NCBI RefSeq assembly: GCF_022014495.1
Contig: NZ_JAKLSQ010000001.1
Location: 410,739 to 474,738 of the forward strand
Source: Sandaracinobacteroides sayramensis
GTDB lineage: Bacteria > Pseudomonadota > Alphaproteobacteria > Sphingomonadales > Sphingomonadaceae
DNA: 64,000 nucleotides
Reading direction: 5' to 3'
The first letter of the stretch is position 1. Every line of letters begins with the position of its first letter. The notes under the pieces were generated by a model. That model was not told the DNA's origin. It did no database searches and saw only the letters and a program-made list of their open reading frames with translations. A program made the translations under genes and the position numbers. Shown in pieces: positions 50,330 to 58,709 of the stretch.

Positions 50330-50893
50330 ATGACAAGTCGCCTCCGCGAAATTCGGAAAGCCAGAGGATTGACGCTCGCGGACGTAGCCGCCCGCTGCGA
50401 ACCGCCCACCACCGCCGTCACCATCGGCCGGCTGGAAACCGGCACCCGCCAGCTCACCGTCCCCTGGATCGAACGCCTCTCCCGCGCGCTGGACGTGGAG
50501 CCGCGCGAACTCATCGCCCAGGAAGGCGATTCGCGCGTCCCCGTCGCCGCCCAGCTCACGGCGGAGGGCGCGCAATCGCTCAGCACACCGCTGGCGCTGC
50601 ACCCTCCCGCCCCGGCGCCCGGCGCCATCGGCCTGGTGATCCGCGACTCGCAAGGGGACTACCGCGCCGGCGACCAGCTCTGGCTGGAGCAGCTTCCACC
50701 GCCCCGCTTCGCGGAAGCCGTCAATACCGACATTCTGGTTCCGCGCAGCGTCGGCCGCTTCACCTTCGGCCGCCTGGTCGCCAGCGAGGGCAGCAAGCTG
50801 CACATCCTCCCTTCGCGCCCCGGCAGCCGCCAGACGGTGGTGGCGGACGCCCCCTGGATAGCCCGCCTCAGCCAGCTGATCCGCAACTTCTAG
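50330..50893 (+). CDS. XRE family transcriptional regulator with LexA/S24-like C-terminal domain
   Basis: The 187-residue protein has an N-terminal helix-turn-helix (LREIRKARGLTLADVAARCE, RLETGTRQLTVPWIERLSRA). The C-terminal half (about 85-180; GLVIRDSQGDYRAGDQLWLE, VGRFTFGRLVASEGSKLHIL) has the beta-layout of S24/CI-type repressors, but I see no clear Ser-Lys catalytic pair. It is divergent from the first GTA gene, like phage repressors, and has CGGAG eight bases before the ATG. A role as GTA regulator is inferred from position only. Confidence 0.8.
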   Translation: MTSRLREIRKARGLTLADVAARCEPPTTAVTIGRLETGTRQLTVPWIERLSRALDVEPRELIAQEGDSRVPVAAQLTAEGAQSLSTPLALHPPAPAPGAIGLVIRDSQGDYRAGDQLWLEQLPPPRFAEAVNTDILVPRSVGRFTFGRLVASEGSKLHILPSRPGSRQTVVADAPWIARLSQLIRNF

Positions 50894-50895
50894 GC

Positions 50896-50950
50896 CAAAA
50901 AGACCCCGCCCCCTTCAGGGGAGGGGTCCAGGTGGGGCCGCCCCCACGAA
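50896..50950. repeat. Palindromic repeat element, copy 1 (intergenic)
   Basis: Two adjacent hairpins: CCCC..CCCTTCAGGGG.GGGG and GGTGGGGCCGCCCCCAC. Related copies lie at 61249-61303 and 62650-62709, where they are translated. This copy lies between the convergent XRE and dcd genes. Confidence 0.7.
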
Positions 50951-50963
50951 CACCGCTGCCAAA

Positions 50964-51518
50964 TCACAATCGCGGCAAGGTAACCCCGCGCTGCCCCATA
51001 TATTTCCCCGCCCGGTCGGCGTAGCTCACCTCGCAAACGCTGTCCCCCTTCAGGAACAGGAACTGGCAGGCGCCTTCATGGGCATAGATCCTGGCCGGCA
51101 GCGGCGTGGTGTTGGAAAATTCCAGCGTCACATGCCCCTCCCATTCCGGCTCCAGCGGGGTCACATTCACGATAATCCCGCAACGCGCATAGGTGCTCTT
51201 GCCCAGGCAGATCACCAGCACATCGCGCGGCACGCGGAAATATTCCACCGTCCGAGCCAAGGCGAAGCTGTTCGGCGGGATCACGCACACATCGGTCTTG
51301 CGGTCGACGAAGCTCGCGTCCGAAAACGCCTTCGGATCGACGACCGCGCTATCCACATTGGTAAATATCTTGAACTCGTCCGACACCCGAGCGTCATAAC
51401 CATAGCTGGAAAGCCCGTAGGAGATGCAGCCATCCCGTTTCTGCGCCTCCACGAAGGGCTCGATCATCCCGTCGCGCAACGCCCGTTCGCGAATCCAGCT
51501 ATCCGGCATAACGCCCAT
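50964..51518 (-). CDS. dcd: dCTP deaminase
   Basis: The 184-residue enzyme starts [20 protein letters not shown] and contains [40 protein letters not shown] and [20 protein letters not shown], the dCTP-binding and catalytic motifs (Glu in HVTLEFSN). It converts dCTP to dUTP for thymidylate synthesis. The start at 51518 is supported by GAAAGG and by comparison with other Dcd N-termini; a longer frame runs back into the repeats at 51525-51686. Confidence 0.95.
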   Translation of the reverse strand: MGVMPDSWIRERALRDGMIEPFVEAQKRDGCISYGLSSYGYDARVSDEFKIFTNVDSAVVDPKAFSDASFVDRKTDVCVIPPNSFALARTVEYFRVPRDVLVICLGKSTYARCGIIVNVTPLEPEWEGHVTLEFSNTTPLPARIYAHEGACQFLFLKGDSVCEVSYADRAGKYMGQRGVTLPRL

Positions 51519-51524
51519 ATTTTT

Positions 51525-51686
51525 CCTTTCGTTCGCATCCGCGAACGCTCCGCGCACAAGCGCGGGCGCGCAGTCGCGCTTGCGGCGCTTCGCGCCGGAG
51601 TTCAAGCCTTTCGTTCGCATCCGCGAACGCTCCGCGCACAAGCGCGGGCGCGCAGTCGCGCTTGCGGCGCTTCGCGCCGGAGTTCA
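51525..51686. repeat. 80-bp tandem direct repeat between UPF0262 and dcd
   Basis: Two identical 80-bp copies (51525-51604 and 51607-51686, period 82). Copy 2 ends exactly at the UPF0262 stop codon (51684-51686) and copy 1 starts with the dcd Shine-Dalgarno (CCTTTC on the plus strand). Each copy can fold several hairpins (TTCGCATCCGCGAA, AAGCGCG/CGCGCTT, GGCGCTTCGCGCC). It looks like a duplication of the whole intergenic segment. Confidence 0.9.
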
Positions 51687-52163
51687 CTGCCGGATGTGAA
51701 GAACGCAGATCAGCGTGAACAGCCGCCGTGCCGTGTCGAAGTCCATCTCGACCCGCCCGTCAAGCCGCTCCATCAGCAGTTCCGCCGCGCCATTGTGAAT
51801 CCCCCGCCGCGCCATGTCGATCGTCTCGATGGCGCTCGGCGAAGCGTTGCGGATCGCCTTGTAATAGCTGTCGCAGATCGCGAAATATTCCCGCACCACC
51901 CGGCGAAAGGGCGCCAGCCCCAGCAGGATCGTGCCTCCGGCGCTTCCGCCCTCCTGCGTCAGGTCGATCGCCAGCCGGCCGTCCTCCACGCGCAGCACCA
52001 GCCGCCAGGGGCCGCCGCCTTCCACCTCCAGCGGCCGGAACATATTGCCTTCCAGCAGGTCGAAGATCGCGACCCGCCGTTCCTGTTCCACATCGGCGTT
52101 GCGCCAGATGACCGTCCGCTCATCCAGTTCCACCGCGACAATTCTGGGATCCAAATCCGCCAT
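51684..52163 (-). CDS. UPF0262 family protein
   Basis: The 159-residue protein matches UPF0262 along its length: DPRIVAVELDERTVIWRNAD, VEQERRVAIFDLLEGNMFRP, PFRRVVREYFAICDSYYKAI and RRGIHNGAAELLMERL. The family is restricted to alphaproteobacteria and has no known function. The ATG at 52163 is preferred to a longer frame (to 52211) by family length. It is followed by the tandem repeat and dcd on the same strand. Confidence 0.92.
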   Translation of the reverse strand: MADLDPRIVAVELDERTVIWRNADVEQERRVAIFDLLEGNMFRPLEVEGGGPWRLVLRVEDGRLAIDLTQEGGSAGGTILLGLAPFRRVVREYFAICDSYYKAIRNASPSAIETIDMARRGIHNGAAELLMERLDGRVEMDFDTARRLFTLICVLHIRQ

Positions 52164-52214
52164 CGGCGAGACCCTAAAGCCCGGCCGCCCTTTGGCAAGC
52201 CTCGGCGCCAACGA

Positions 52215-52961
52215 TCAGAAAACCGGCTCGCCCCCATCGGCGCTTCCAACCTTGTGAATCCCGCATTCGGATTTGTCCCATCCGCGCCAGCGCCCGGCGC
52301 GCGGGTCTTCCCCCGGCTGCACCCGGCTGGTGCAAGGCGAACAGCCGATGGAGGGATAGCCGTCCGCCACCAGCGGATGCGGCGGCAGCTTGTGCGCCAC
52401 GGCATAATCCCGAAGCCGCGCCGACGACCAGTCGTGCAGCGGGTTCAGCTTAAGCTGCCGCTCCTGCCCCTCGAACAGTTGCAATTGCGCCCGCTCCCGG
52501 TTCTGATGGCTCTTGCGCCCCGAAACCCAAAGATCGAACCCCGCCAGCGCCCGGTCCAGCGGCTCCACCTTGCGCACTTCGCAGCACCCGTCCGGGTCAT
52601 AGCTCCAGCGCAACCGCTTCGGGTCCTTCGCCTCCAGCACACCCCGGTCGGGCCGCAGCCAGCGCACATCCTTCAGCCCCAGCCAGGCGGACAAATCCTC
52701 GGCATAGCGAAGCGTCTCGGGAAACAGCCAGCCGGTCTCGACGAACAGCACCGGCACATCCTTGCGGATTCCGGCCGCCACATGCAGCAACGCCGCCGAA
52801 TCCGCCCCGAACGAGGAAACCAGCGCCACCTCGCCAAAAGCCGGGTCGGTCAGCACATCGGCCAACGCCAGATCGCCCCGCCCTTCATAACGGGCGTTCA
52901 GATCCGCCGCATCCGCCGGCCGCCAGGGCGCCTCGTTTCGCGCCAGTTGCGCCGTGCTCAC
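52215..52961 (-). CDS. cysH: Assimilatory adenylyl-sulfate/phosphoadenylyl-sulfate reductase
   Basis: The 248-residue reductase has the PP-loop-like LVSSFGADSAALLHVAAGI, then two Cys pairs (GCCEVRKVEPL and GCSPCTSRVQ) and the catalytic DKSECGIH. The Cys pairs bind a 4Fe-4S cluster as in the APS-reducing class. It forms sulfite from APS or PAPS with thioredoxin. The start is GTG at 52961, overlapping the stop of the upstream DUF934 gene. It is the last gene in the operon cobA-DUF2849-cysI-DUF934-cysH. Confidence 0.94.
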   Translation of the reverse strand: MSTAQLARNEAPWRPADAADLNARYEGRGDLALADVLTDPAFGEVALVSSFGADSAALLHVAAGIRKDVPVLFVETGWLFPETLRYAEDLSAWLGLKDVRWLRPDRGVLEAKDPKRLRWSYDPDGCCEVRKVEPLDRALAGFDLWVSGRKSHQNRERAQLQLFEGQERQLKLNPLHDWSSARLRDYAVAHKLPPHPLVADGYPSIGCSPCTSRVQPGEDPRAGRWRGWDKSECGIHKVGSADGGEPVF

Positions 52962-53353
52962 GCGGCGCCATCCCTGTGCCGAAGCGCCCAGGCCGGCGCC
53001 CGGCCGTCGGCCGCCTTCTGATAGACGAACTCATAGCGCGCCAGCGCCCGCGCCGCCACTTCCCGGTCTATGGCCCGCTCCGGCGCCAGAGAGGAAAAGC
53101 CAGCCCGCTTCAGGAACACAAGCTGGTCCACCGTCAGGTCGCCGACCGCCCTGATATCCCCCTCGAACCCCGCCTCGCGCAGGATGCGGGCGGAAGAATA
53201 GCCGCGCCCGTCCCGCCACTTCGGGAAGGCGATGGCAACCACCCGATGGTTGCCGAGCCCGCCATGCGCCCGCACATCCTCCTCCGGCCCCAGCACCAGT
53301 TCGGGCTCGGCCGAAAGCTCGGCCCGCTCGTCGATCGCGAACAGCTCAGCCAT
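52958..53353 (-). CDS. DUF934 protein, sulfite reductase-associated
   Basis: The 131-residue protein matches DUF934: VVAIAFPKWRDGRGYSSARI, LREAGFEGDIRAVGDLTVDQ and VFLKRAGFSSLAPERAIDRE. These proteins are found next to sulfite reductase genes in alpha- and betaproteobacteria. The biochemical role is unknown. Overlaps both neighbours (8 and 4 bases). Confidence 0.92.
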   Translation of the reverse strand: MAELFAIDERAELSAEPELVLGPEEDVRAHGGLGNHRVVAIAFPKWRDGRGYSSARILREAGFEGDIRAVGDLTVDQLVFLKRAGFSSLAPERAIDREVAARALARYEFVYQKAADGRAPAWALRHRDGAA

Positions 53354-54974
53354 AGACCGCCTCCTTGAACGGCTTGGCCCCCACGCGCCGATAGGTGTCC
53401 AGGAACCGCTCGCCGTCCAGCCGTTCCGTCAGATAGGCATCCGTCACCTTGCCGACCGCCGCCACCACCCCGTCCTCGTCGAAGCCAGGCCCCAATATCT
53501 GCGCCAGGCTCGCATCCTCGGCACCGGAACCGCCCAGCAAAAGCTGGTAATTCTCCACGCCCTTGCGGTCCACGCCCAGCACCCCGATGTGTCCGGCGTG
53601 GTGATGTCCGCAGGCGTTGATGCAGCCGGAAATCTTGATCTTCAGCTCGCCCAGCTCCGCCTCCTGCGGCGCCAGCAGTTCGGCGATCTTCTGCGCCAGC
53701 GGGATGGAACGCGCATTGGCCAGCGCGCAATAATCCAGCCCCGGGCAGGCGATGATATCGCTCGCCAGATCGAGGTTGGCGCTCGCCAGCCCGGCCCCGC
53801 GCAGCGCCTCCCAGACGGCCCTCAGGTCCAGCAGCCGCACATGCGGCAACACCAGATTCTGCGCATGCGTCACCCGGATCTCGTCGAACGAGAACCGCTC
53901 CGCCAGATCGGCCACCAGCTCCATCTGCTCGGCGGAAGCGTCGCCCGGAATCCCCCCGGCCGGCTTCAGCGAGATGTTTACGATGGCATAGCCCGGCGCC
54001 TTGTGTGGATGCGTCTGCCGCTCCACCCAGCGCGCGAAATCCGGCTCCGAAAGCTCGATGGTCTCCGCCAGCCCGGCCTCGAACGGCGGCGGCGCGAAAA
54101 AGCCGCGAATCCGCTCCACCTCGGCGGCCGGCGCGTCCACGCCCAGCGTCTTCACCAACGCGAATTCGGCCTCCACCTGCCGCGCGAACTCGTCGGCGCC
54201 CAGCTCATGCACCAGGATCTTGATGCGCGCCTTGTAGATATTGTCCCGCCGGCCATAGCGGTTGTAAACGCGCAGCGCCGCCTCGCAGTAACTCAGATAA
54301 TCGGCCACGCCCACGAAGTCGCGGATCACCGGCGCCACGATCGGCGTCCGCCCCATGCCGCCGCCCACAAACACGCGAAAGCCCAGTTCCCCCGCCTCGT
54401 CGCGCCGAAGCTGCAAGCCGATGTCGTGCAGCTGCACGGCGGCCCGGTCCTGCTCGCTCGCCACCACGGCGATCTTGAACTTGCGCGGCAGATAGCTGAA
54501 CTCGGGGTGGAATGTGGACCATTGCCGCAGCAGCTCCGCCCAGGGCCGGGGGTCGTCCACCTCGTCGGCGGCGGCGCCGGCATATTGGTCGCTGGAAATG
54601 TTGCGGATGCAGTTACCGCTGGTCTGGATGGCGTGCATCTCCACCGTCGCCAGCTCGGCCAGAATGTCGGGCGCCTCCTCCAGCCGAATCCAGTTGTATT
54701 GCAGGTTCTGCCGGGTGGTGAAATGCCCATAGCCCCGGTCGAACCGCCGGGCGATGTCGCCCAGCTTGCGCATCTGCCGCCCGTTCAGCGTGCCATAGGG
54801 AATGGCGACGCGCAGCATATAGGCGTGCAGCTGCAGATAAAGCCCGTTCTTCAGCCGCAGGGGCTTGAAATGGTCCTCGTCCAGCTCGCCCGAAAGCCGC
54901 CGCTTCACCTGATCGCGAAACTCGTCGACACGCGCGTCGACAATCGCCTGATCGATCTCATCGTAGAGGTACAT
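53346..54974 (-). CDS. cysI: Sulfite/nitrite reductase haemoprotein, sulfite assimilation
   Basis: The 542-residue protein has two ferredoxin-like/sirohaem repeats: RQNLQYNWIRLEEAPDILAE, TSGNCIRNISSDQYAGAAAD, and the 4Fe-4S/sirohaem cysteines ACPGLDYCALANARS and KISGCINACGHHHAGHIGVL (CX5C and CX3C). It reduces sulfite to sulfide by six electrons with ferredoxin or NADPH from a partner protein. No cysJ flavoprotein is nearby, so a ferredoxin partner is likely. The ATG overlaps the DUF2849 stop as ATGA. Confidence 0.94.
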   Translation of the reverse strand: MYLYDEIDQAIVDARVDEFRDQVKRRLSGELDEDHFKPLRLKNGLYLQLHAYMLRVAIPYGTLNGRQMRKLGDIARRFDRGYGHFTTRQNLQYNWIRLEEAPDILAELATVEMHAIQTSGNCIRNISSDQYAGAAADEVDDPRPWAELLRQWSTFHPEFSYLPRKFKIAVVASEQDRAAVQLHDIGLQLRRDEAGELGFRVFVGGGMGRTPIVAPVIRDFVGVADYLSYCEAALRVYNRYGRRDNIYKARIKILVHELGADEFARQVEAEFALVKTLGVDAPAAEVERIRGFFAPPPFEAGLAETIELSEPDFARWVERQTHPHKAPGYAIVNISLKPAGGIPGDASAEQMELVADLAERFSFDEIRVTHAQNLVLPHVRLLDLRAVWEALRGAGLASANLDLASDIIACPGLDYCALANARSIPLAQKIAELLAPQEAELGELKIKISGCINACGHHHAGHIGVLGVDRKGVENYQLLLGGSGAEDASLAQILGPGFDEDGVVAAVGKVTDAYLTERLDGERFLDTYRRVGAKPFKEAVYG

Positions 54975-55267
54975 CAGCGCCAGTCCTGTCCCGGAATTGC
55001 AAGATCGGCCCGCACCGTCGGGCCAAAGGCGCGAATCCGCTCGCGCGCCTTCACCGGCCGCCAGCGGCTTCCCGCCGCATCGGCCACTTCCTCGGCGTCG
55101 ATCAGCGCCAGCTCGTTCACCCGCTCCAGCGGAGTCTCGCGCTCGATGATCGCCTGCGCCTCCTCGCCCACCGCTACGGCGTCCGAAATCCGCTTGCTCC
55201 AGCCGTCTCCCGTCCACCAGAGCACATCGCCGCGGGTCAGCTCATTGCCCGTCAGCAGCTTCACCAT
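54974..55267 (-). CDS. DUF2849 protein in the sulfur operon
   Basis: The 97-residue protein reads VKLLTGNELTRGDVLWWTGD, GWSKRISDAVAVGEEAQAII and RPVKARERIRAFGPTVRADL, the DUF2849 pattern that occurs between cobA/cysG and cysI in alphaproteobacteria. Function unknown; the conserved place suggests a role in sulfite reduction. Overlaps its neighbours on both sides. Confidence 0.92.
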   Translation of the reverse strand: MVKLLTGNELTRGDVLWWTGDGWSKRISDAVAVGEEAQAIIERETPLERVNELALIDAEEVADAAGSRWRPVKARERIRAFGPTVRADLAIPGQDWR

Positions 55268-56040
55268 GCGCCCAACCCCTCCAGTTGCCGCATCGTCGCG
55301 CGGGCGATCACATCCTCGGCATTGGCAAGGCCGGCCACCCGGCCCACCACCAGCACCGCCGGGCTGCGCACGCCCTCGCGCGCCACCACCTCGCCCAGCT
55401 CCGCCAGCAAGGTGCGAATGGCCCGCGCGCCGGGCAAAGTGCCGCGCTCCAGCACGGCGACCGGCATGTCGGGCGAAACCCCGTCCGCCATCAGCTTGTC
55501 GGCGATCAGCCCAGCCGTCGTCACCCCCATGTAAACCACCAGCGTCCGCCCCGGCCCGGCCAGCCCGCGCCAGTCCTGTTCCTTCAGCCCCTGGCAGGTG
55601 CCGGCCACGAAGCTGACGGCGCTCGACAAGGCCCGATGCGTCAAAGGCAGCCCAGCCTCCGCCGCGCAGCCCAGCGCCGCCGACACCCCCGGCACCACCT
55701 CGCAGGGGATGCCGGCCGCCCGCGCCGCTTCCAGCTCCTCGCCGCCGCGCCCGAACACGAAGGGGTCGCCGCCCTTCAGCCGCACCACCTTCAGCCCGGC
55801 CAGCACCTTGCGCACCAGCAGGGCGTTGATCTCCGGCTGCGGCAGGCTGTGCCGGTCGCGCCTTTTCGCCACGCTGATGGTCTCGGCGCCCGCGCGCGCC
55901 ATCTCCAGCACGCCCGGCCCGATCAGCCCGTCATGCACCAGCACATCGGCGTCGGCGATCAACCGCGCCGCCTTCAGCGTCAGCAGATCGGAGTCACCCG
56001 GCCCGGCGCCCACCAGCCACAATTTGCCCATCTCGCTCAT
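55261..56040 (-). CDS. cobA: Uroporphyrinogen-III C-methyltransferase
   Basis: The 259-residue SAM enzyme has GAGPGDSDLLTLKAARLIAD, VVRLKGGDPFVFGRGGEELE and VYMGVTTAGLIADKLMADG, the SUMT signature. It makes precorrin-2, the precursor of sirohaem, which CysI needs. It is the first gene of the sulfur operon. The dehydrogenase/ferrochelatase part of CysG is absent. The start could be 56040 or the ATG at 56031. Confidence 0.93.
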   Translation of the reverse strand: MSEMGKLWLVGAGPGDSDLLTLKAARLIADADVLVHDGLIGPGVLEMARAGAETISVAKRRDRHSLPQPEINALLVRKVLAGLKVVRLKGGDPFVFGRGGEELEAARAAGIPCEVVPGVSAALGCAAEAGLPLTHRALSSAVSFVAGTCQGLKEQDWRGLAGPGRTLVVYMGVTTAGLIADKLMADGVSPDMPVAVLERGTLPGARAIRTLLAELGEVVAREGVRSPAVLVVGRVAGLANAEDVIARATMRQLEGLGAW

Positions 56041-56149
56041 CCCGGCCAGATGCGCTTCCCCGCCCTTCCCGGCCAGAAGCGAAATCTTGCCACCGGCAAA
56101 CCGTCGCTTTCCCCTGTCGCCTGCGCGAAGTCGGCGCTAAAGGGGGCCG

Positions 56150-58639
56150 ATGGAGTCAAGCCCGGAAGCCCAGTCCCCCCGGTTCACGGATCGCCTGAAG
56201 CAACTGCTGGCGCGCATCCCGCGCAGCCTCCTCTGGCTGCTGGCGGCGCTGGGCGTGCTCGGCCTCGCCGGCATCGGCCTCCTCTGGTTCCTGATCGGCC
56301 GCGGCCTGCCGGATGCCGCCAGCCTCGCCAACTACCAGCCGCCGCTCCCCACCACGCTCCGCGCGGACGACGGCACCCCGTTCCACAGCTTCGCCAGAGA
56401 GCGGCGAATCTACCTCCCCTATGCGGAAATCCCGGCGGTCGCGATCCAGGCCGTGACCTCGGCTGAAGACAAGACCTTCTTCGAGCATTCCGGCCTCGAT
56501 TACGCCGGCATCGCCAACGCCGTCCTCGTGAATGTGCAGTCGCTCGGGTCCGACAGGCGCCCGATCGGCGCTTCCACCATCACCCAGCAGGTGGCCAAGA
56601 ACCTGCTGCTCACCAACGAGGTCTCGATCGCCCGCAAGCTGCGCGAGGCGATCCTCGCCCGCCGGATCGAGCAGCTCTTCACCAAGGAGCAGATCCTCGA
56701 ACTCTATCTGAACGAGGTGTTCCTCGGCCGGAGCGCCTATGGGATAGAAGCCGCGTCGCAGGCCTATTTCGGCAAGCCCGCGGCCGAGCTGCGGGCCGAG
56801 GAAGCCGCCCTCCTCGCCGGCCTGCTGAAGGCGCCGTCCGCCTACAACCCCGCCACCAACCACAGCCGCGCCATGGAAAGGCGCAACTATGTGCTGGGGG
56901 AAATGGCGAAGAACGGCCACCTCACGCAGGCGCAGGCGCGCACGCTGCAGGCCACCCCCATCGACACCACCAACACCGGCGTCCCCAGCCTGCAATCCGA
57001 TGTCGGCGGCTATTTCATCGAGGAAGTCCGCCGCCAGCTCATCGAGCGCTTCGGCGAGGACGCGCAAAGCGGCCCCAACAGCGTCTACGCCGGCGGCCTC
57101 TGGGTCCGCACCACGATCGATCCCGTGGTCCAGGCCGCCGCCGAAAAGGCGCTGCGCAACGGCCTCCTGCGCTACGATTCCGGCCGCGCCTGGCGCGGCC
57201 CGGTCACCAGCATCGAAACCGGCGAGGGCTGGGCGCAGCGCCTGCGCACCGCCAATATCGGCGTCGGCTACCCGGAATGGCGCGCGGCGGTCATCCTCGA
57301 AAAGACCGGCGGCGGCCTCACCATCGGCCTGACGGACGGCAGCACCGCCCACATGTCGAACGGAGACGCCGCGCGCCCGCGAAACGGCATCCCCGCCTGG
57401 CAGCAGCTGAAGCCGGGCGACGTCGTCCCTGTCACCCGCATTTCCGGCCGCAGCTACGCGCTCCGCCAGATCCCGGAAGTCTCCGGCGCCATGGTCGTGC
57501 AGGAACCGCAGACCGGCCGAATCCTCGCCATGGTCGGCGGCTTCGACGTGCGCGGCTCCAGCTTCAACCGCGCCACGCAGGCGATGCGCCAGCCCGGCTC
57601 CAGCTTCAAGCCCTTCGTCTACGCGGCGGGCCTCGACAATGGCATGACACCGGCCTCCATCGTCTCCGACGCCCCCTATTGCGTCTACCAGTCGCGCGCG
57701 CTCGGCACCAAATGCTTCCGCAACTTCGGCGGCGGCTACGCCGGCGCGCAGACCATGCGCTGGGGTCTCGAACAGTCGCGCAACCTGATGACCATCCGCA
57801 TCGCCTACAACAGCGGCATGGACAATGTGGTGAAGCTGGCGAAGGATCTCGGCATCGGCGACTATCAGCCGGTCCTCGCCATCGCGCTCGGCGCCGGCGA
57901 AACCACGCCGGCGAAGCTCGTCAACGCCTATTCCATGCTCATCAACAACGGCAAGGCGGTGGAGCCCGTCCTCTTCGACCTCGTGCAGGACAGGCACGGC
58001 AAGGTCATCTACCGCGCCGACAGCCGCCCCTGCGAAGGCTGCAACGCCACCCGCTGGCAGGGCCAGCAGATGCCCCGCCCGGCCGACAACCGCCGCCAGG
58101 CGATGGACGCCCGCACCGCCTATCAGGTCACCCACATGATGGAAGGGGTGATCCAGCGCGGCACGGCGGTGACGCTCCGCTCGCTCGGCGTCCCGATCGC
58201 CGGGAAGACGGGCACCACCACCGGCCCCAAGGATGTCTGGTTCGTCGGCGGCACCCCCAATTTCGTCGCCGGCCTCTACATCGGCCACGACAAGCCCCGG
58301 AACCTCGGCGGCCTGCAGGGCGGCACCTTCGCCGCCCCCATCTGGAAGCAGTTCTACACCGAGGCCTTCAAGGACAGTCCGCCCGATCCGGACCCCTTCC
58401 TTGCCCCGCCGGGCGTCCGCATGGTCCGCGTCGACCGCCGCTCGGGCCAGCGCGTCTACGGCACCTGGCCGTCGCTGGACCCGAAGGCCGGAGTCATCTG
58501 GGAAGCCTTCAAGGCCGACAGCGAGCCGCGCCGCATCTACCGCAGCGCCGACGATCTGAAGGCCCTGCAACCCGTCCAGCCCAAGGCCCGCGTCAAGTCC
58601 GACAGCGACTTCCTCCGCCAGCAAGGCGGCATCTACTAG
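56150..58639 (+). CDS. Penicillin-binding protein 1A-type (class A PBP)
   Basis: The 829-residue inner-membrane protein has one N-terminal helix (LLWLLAALGVLGLAGIGLLW). Glycosyltransferase 51 domain: TSAEDKTFFEHSGLDYAGIA (catalytic Glu about residue 106) and GASTITQQVAKNLLLTNEVS. Transpeptidase domain: PGSSFKPFVYAAG (Ser484-x-x-Lys487), an SRN motif in EQSRNLMTIR and KTGTT in IAGKTGTTTGPKDVW. It makes and cross-links peptidoglycan. It is followed by a hairpin and then the POT transporter. A prfB gene downstream of this type of PBP is the usual alphaproteobacterial order. Confidence 0.95.
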   Translation: MESSPEAQSPRFTDRLKQLLARIPRSLLWLLAALGVLGLAGIGLLWFLIGRGLPDAASLANYQPPLPTTLRADDGTPFHSFARERRIYLPYAEIPAVAIQAVTSAEDKTFFEHSGLDYAGIANAVLVNVQSLGSDRRPIGASTITQQVAKNLLLTNEVSIARKLREAILARRIEQLFTKEQILELYLNEVFLGRSAYGIEAASQAYFGKPAAELRAEEAALLAGLLKAPSAYNPATNHSRAMERRNYVLGEMAKNGHLTQAQARTLQATPIDTTNTGVPSLQSDVGGYFIEEVRRQLIERFGEDAQSGPNSVYAGGLWVRTTIDPVVQAAAEKALRNGLLRYDSGRAWRGPVTSIETGEGWAQRLRTANIGVGYPEWRAAVILEKTGGGLTIGLTDGSTAHMSNGDAARPRNGIPAWQQLKPGDVVPVTRISGRSYALRQIPEVSGAMVVQEPQTGRILAMVGGFDVRGSSFNRATQAMRQPGSSFKPFVYAAGLDNGMTPASIVSDAPYCVYQSRALGTKCFRNFGGGYAGAQTMRWGLEQSRNLMTIRIAYNSGMDNVVKLAKDLGIGDYQPVLAIALGAGETTPAKLVNAYSMLINNGKAVEPVLFDLVQDRHGKVIYRADSRPCEGCNATRWQGQQMPRPADNRRQAMDARTAYQVTHMMEGVIQRGTAVTLRSLGVPIAGKTGTTTGPKDVWFVGGTPNFVAGLYIGHDKPRNLGGLQGGTFAAPIWKQFYTEAFKDSPPDPDPFLAPPGVRMVRVDRRSGQRVYGTWPSLDPKAGVIWEAFKADSEPRRIYRSADDLKALQPVQPKARVKSDSDFLRQQGGIY

Positions 58640-58641
58640 CC

Positions 58642-58667
58642 CCCTCTCCCCCGGCCGGGGGAGAGGG
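58642..58667. terminator. Palindromic hairpin after the PBP gene
   Basis: A perfect 26-base palindrome (13-bp arms, CCCTCTCCCCCGG) three bases after the PBP stop. It has no U run, so termination may be weak. Confidence 0.55.
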
Positions 58668-58709
58668 AAACGCCCTTCCACAGCCCAAACATCCGCGCTA
58701 GCAACGCAC

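Noticed and set aside
33149-50893. Interpretation as an active temperate prophage
   Set aside because: No integrase, excisionase, replication genes or att repeats are visible, and the gene order and small sizes follow RcGTA. The nearest tRNA is about 20 kb away.
51525-51686. Interpretation of the 80-bp repeats as a CRISPR array
   Set aside because: Only two copies, separated by two bases, with no unique spacers and no cas genes.
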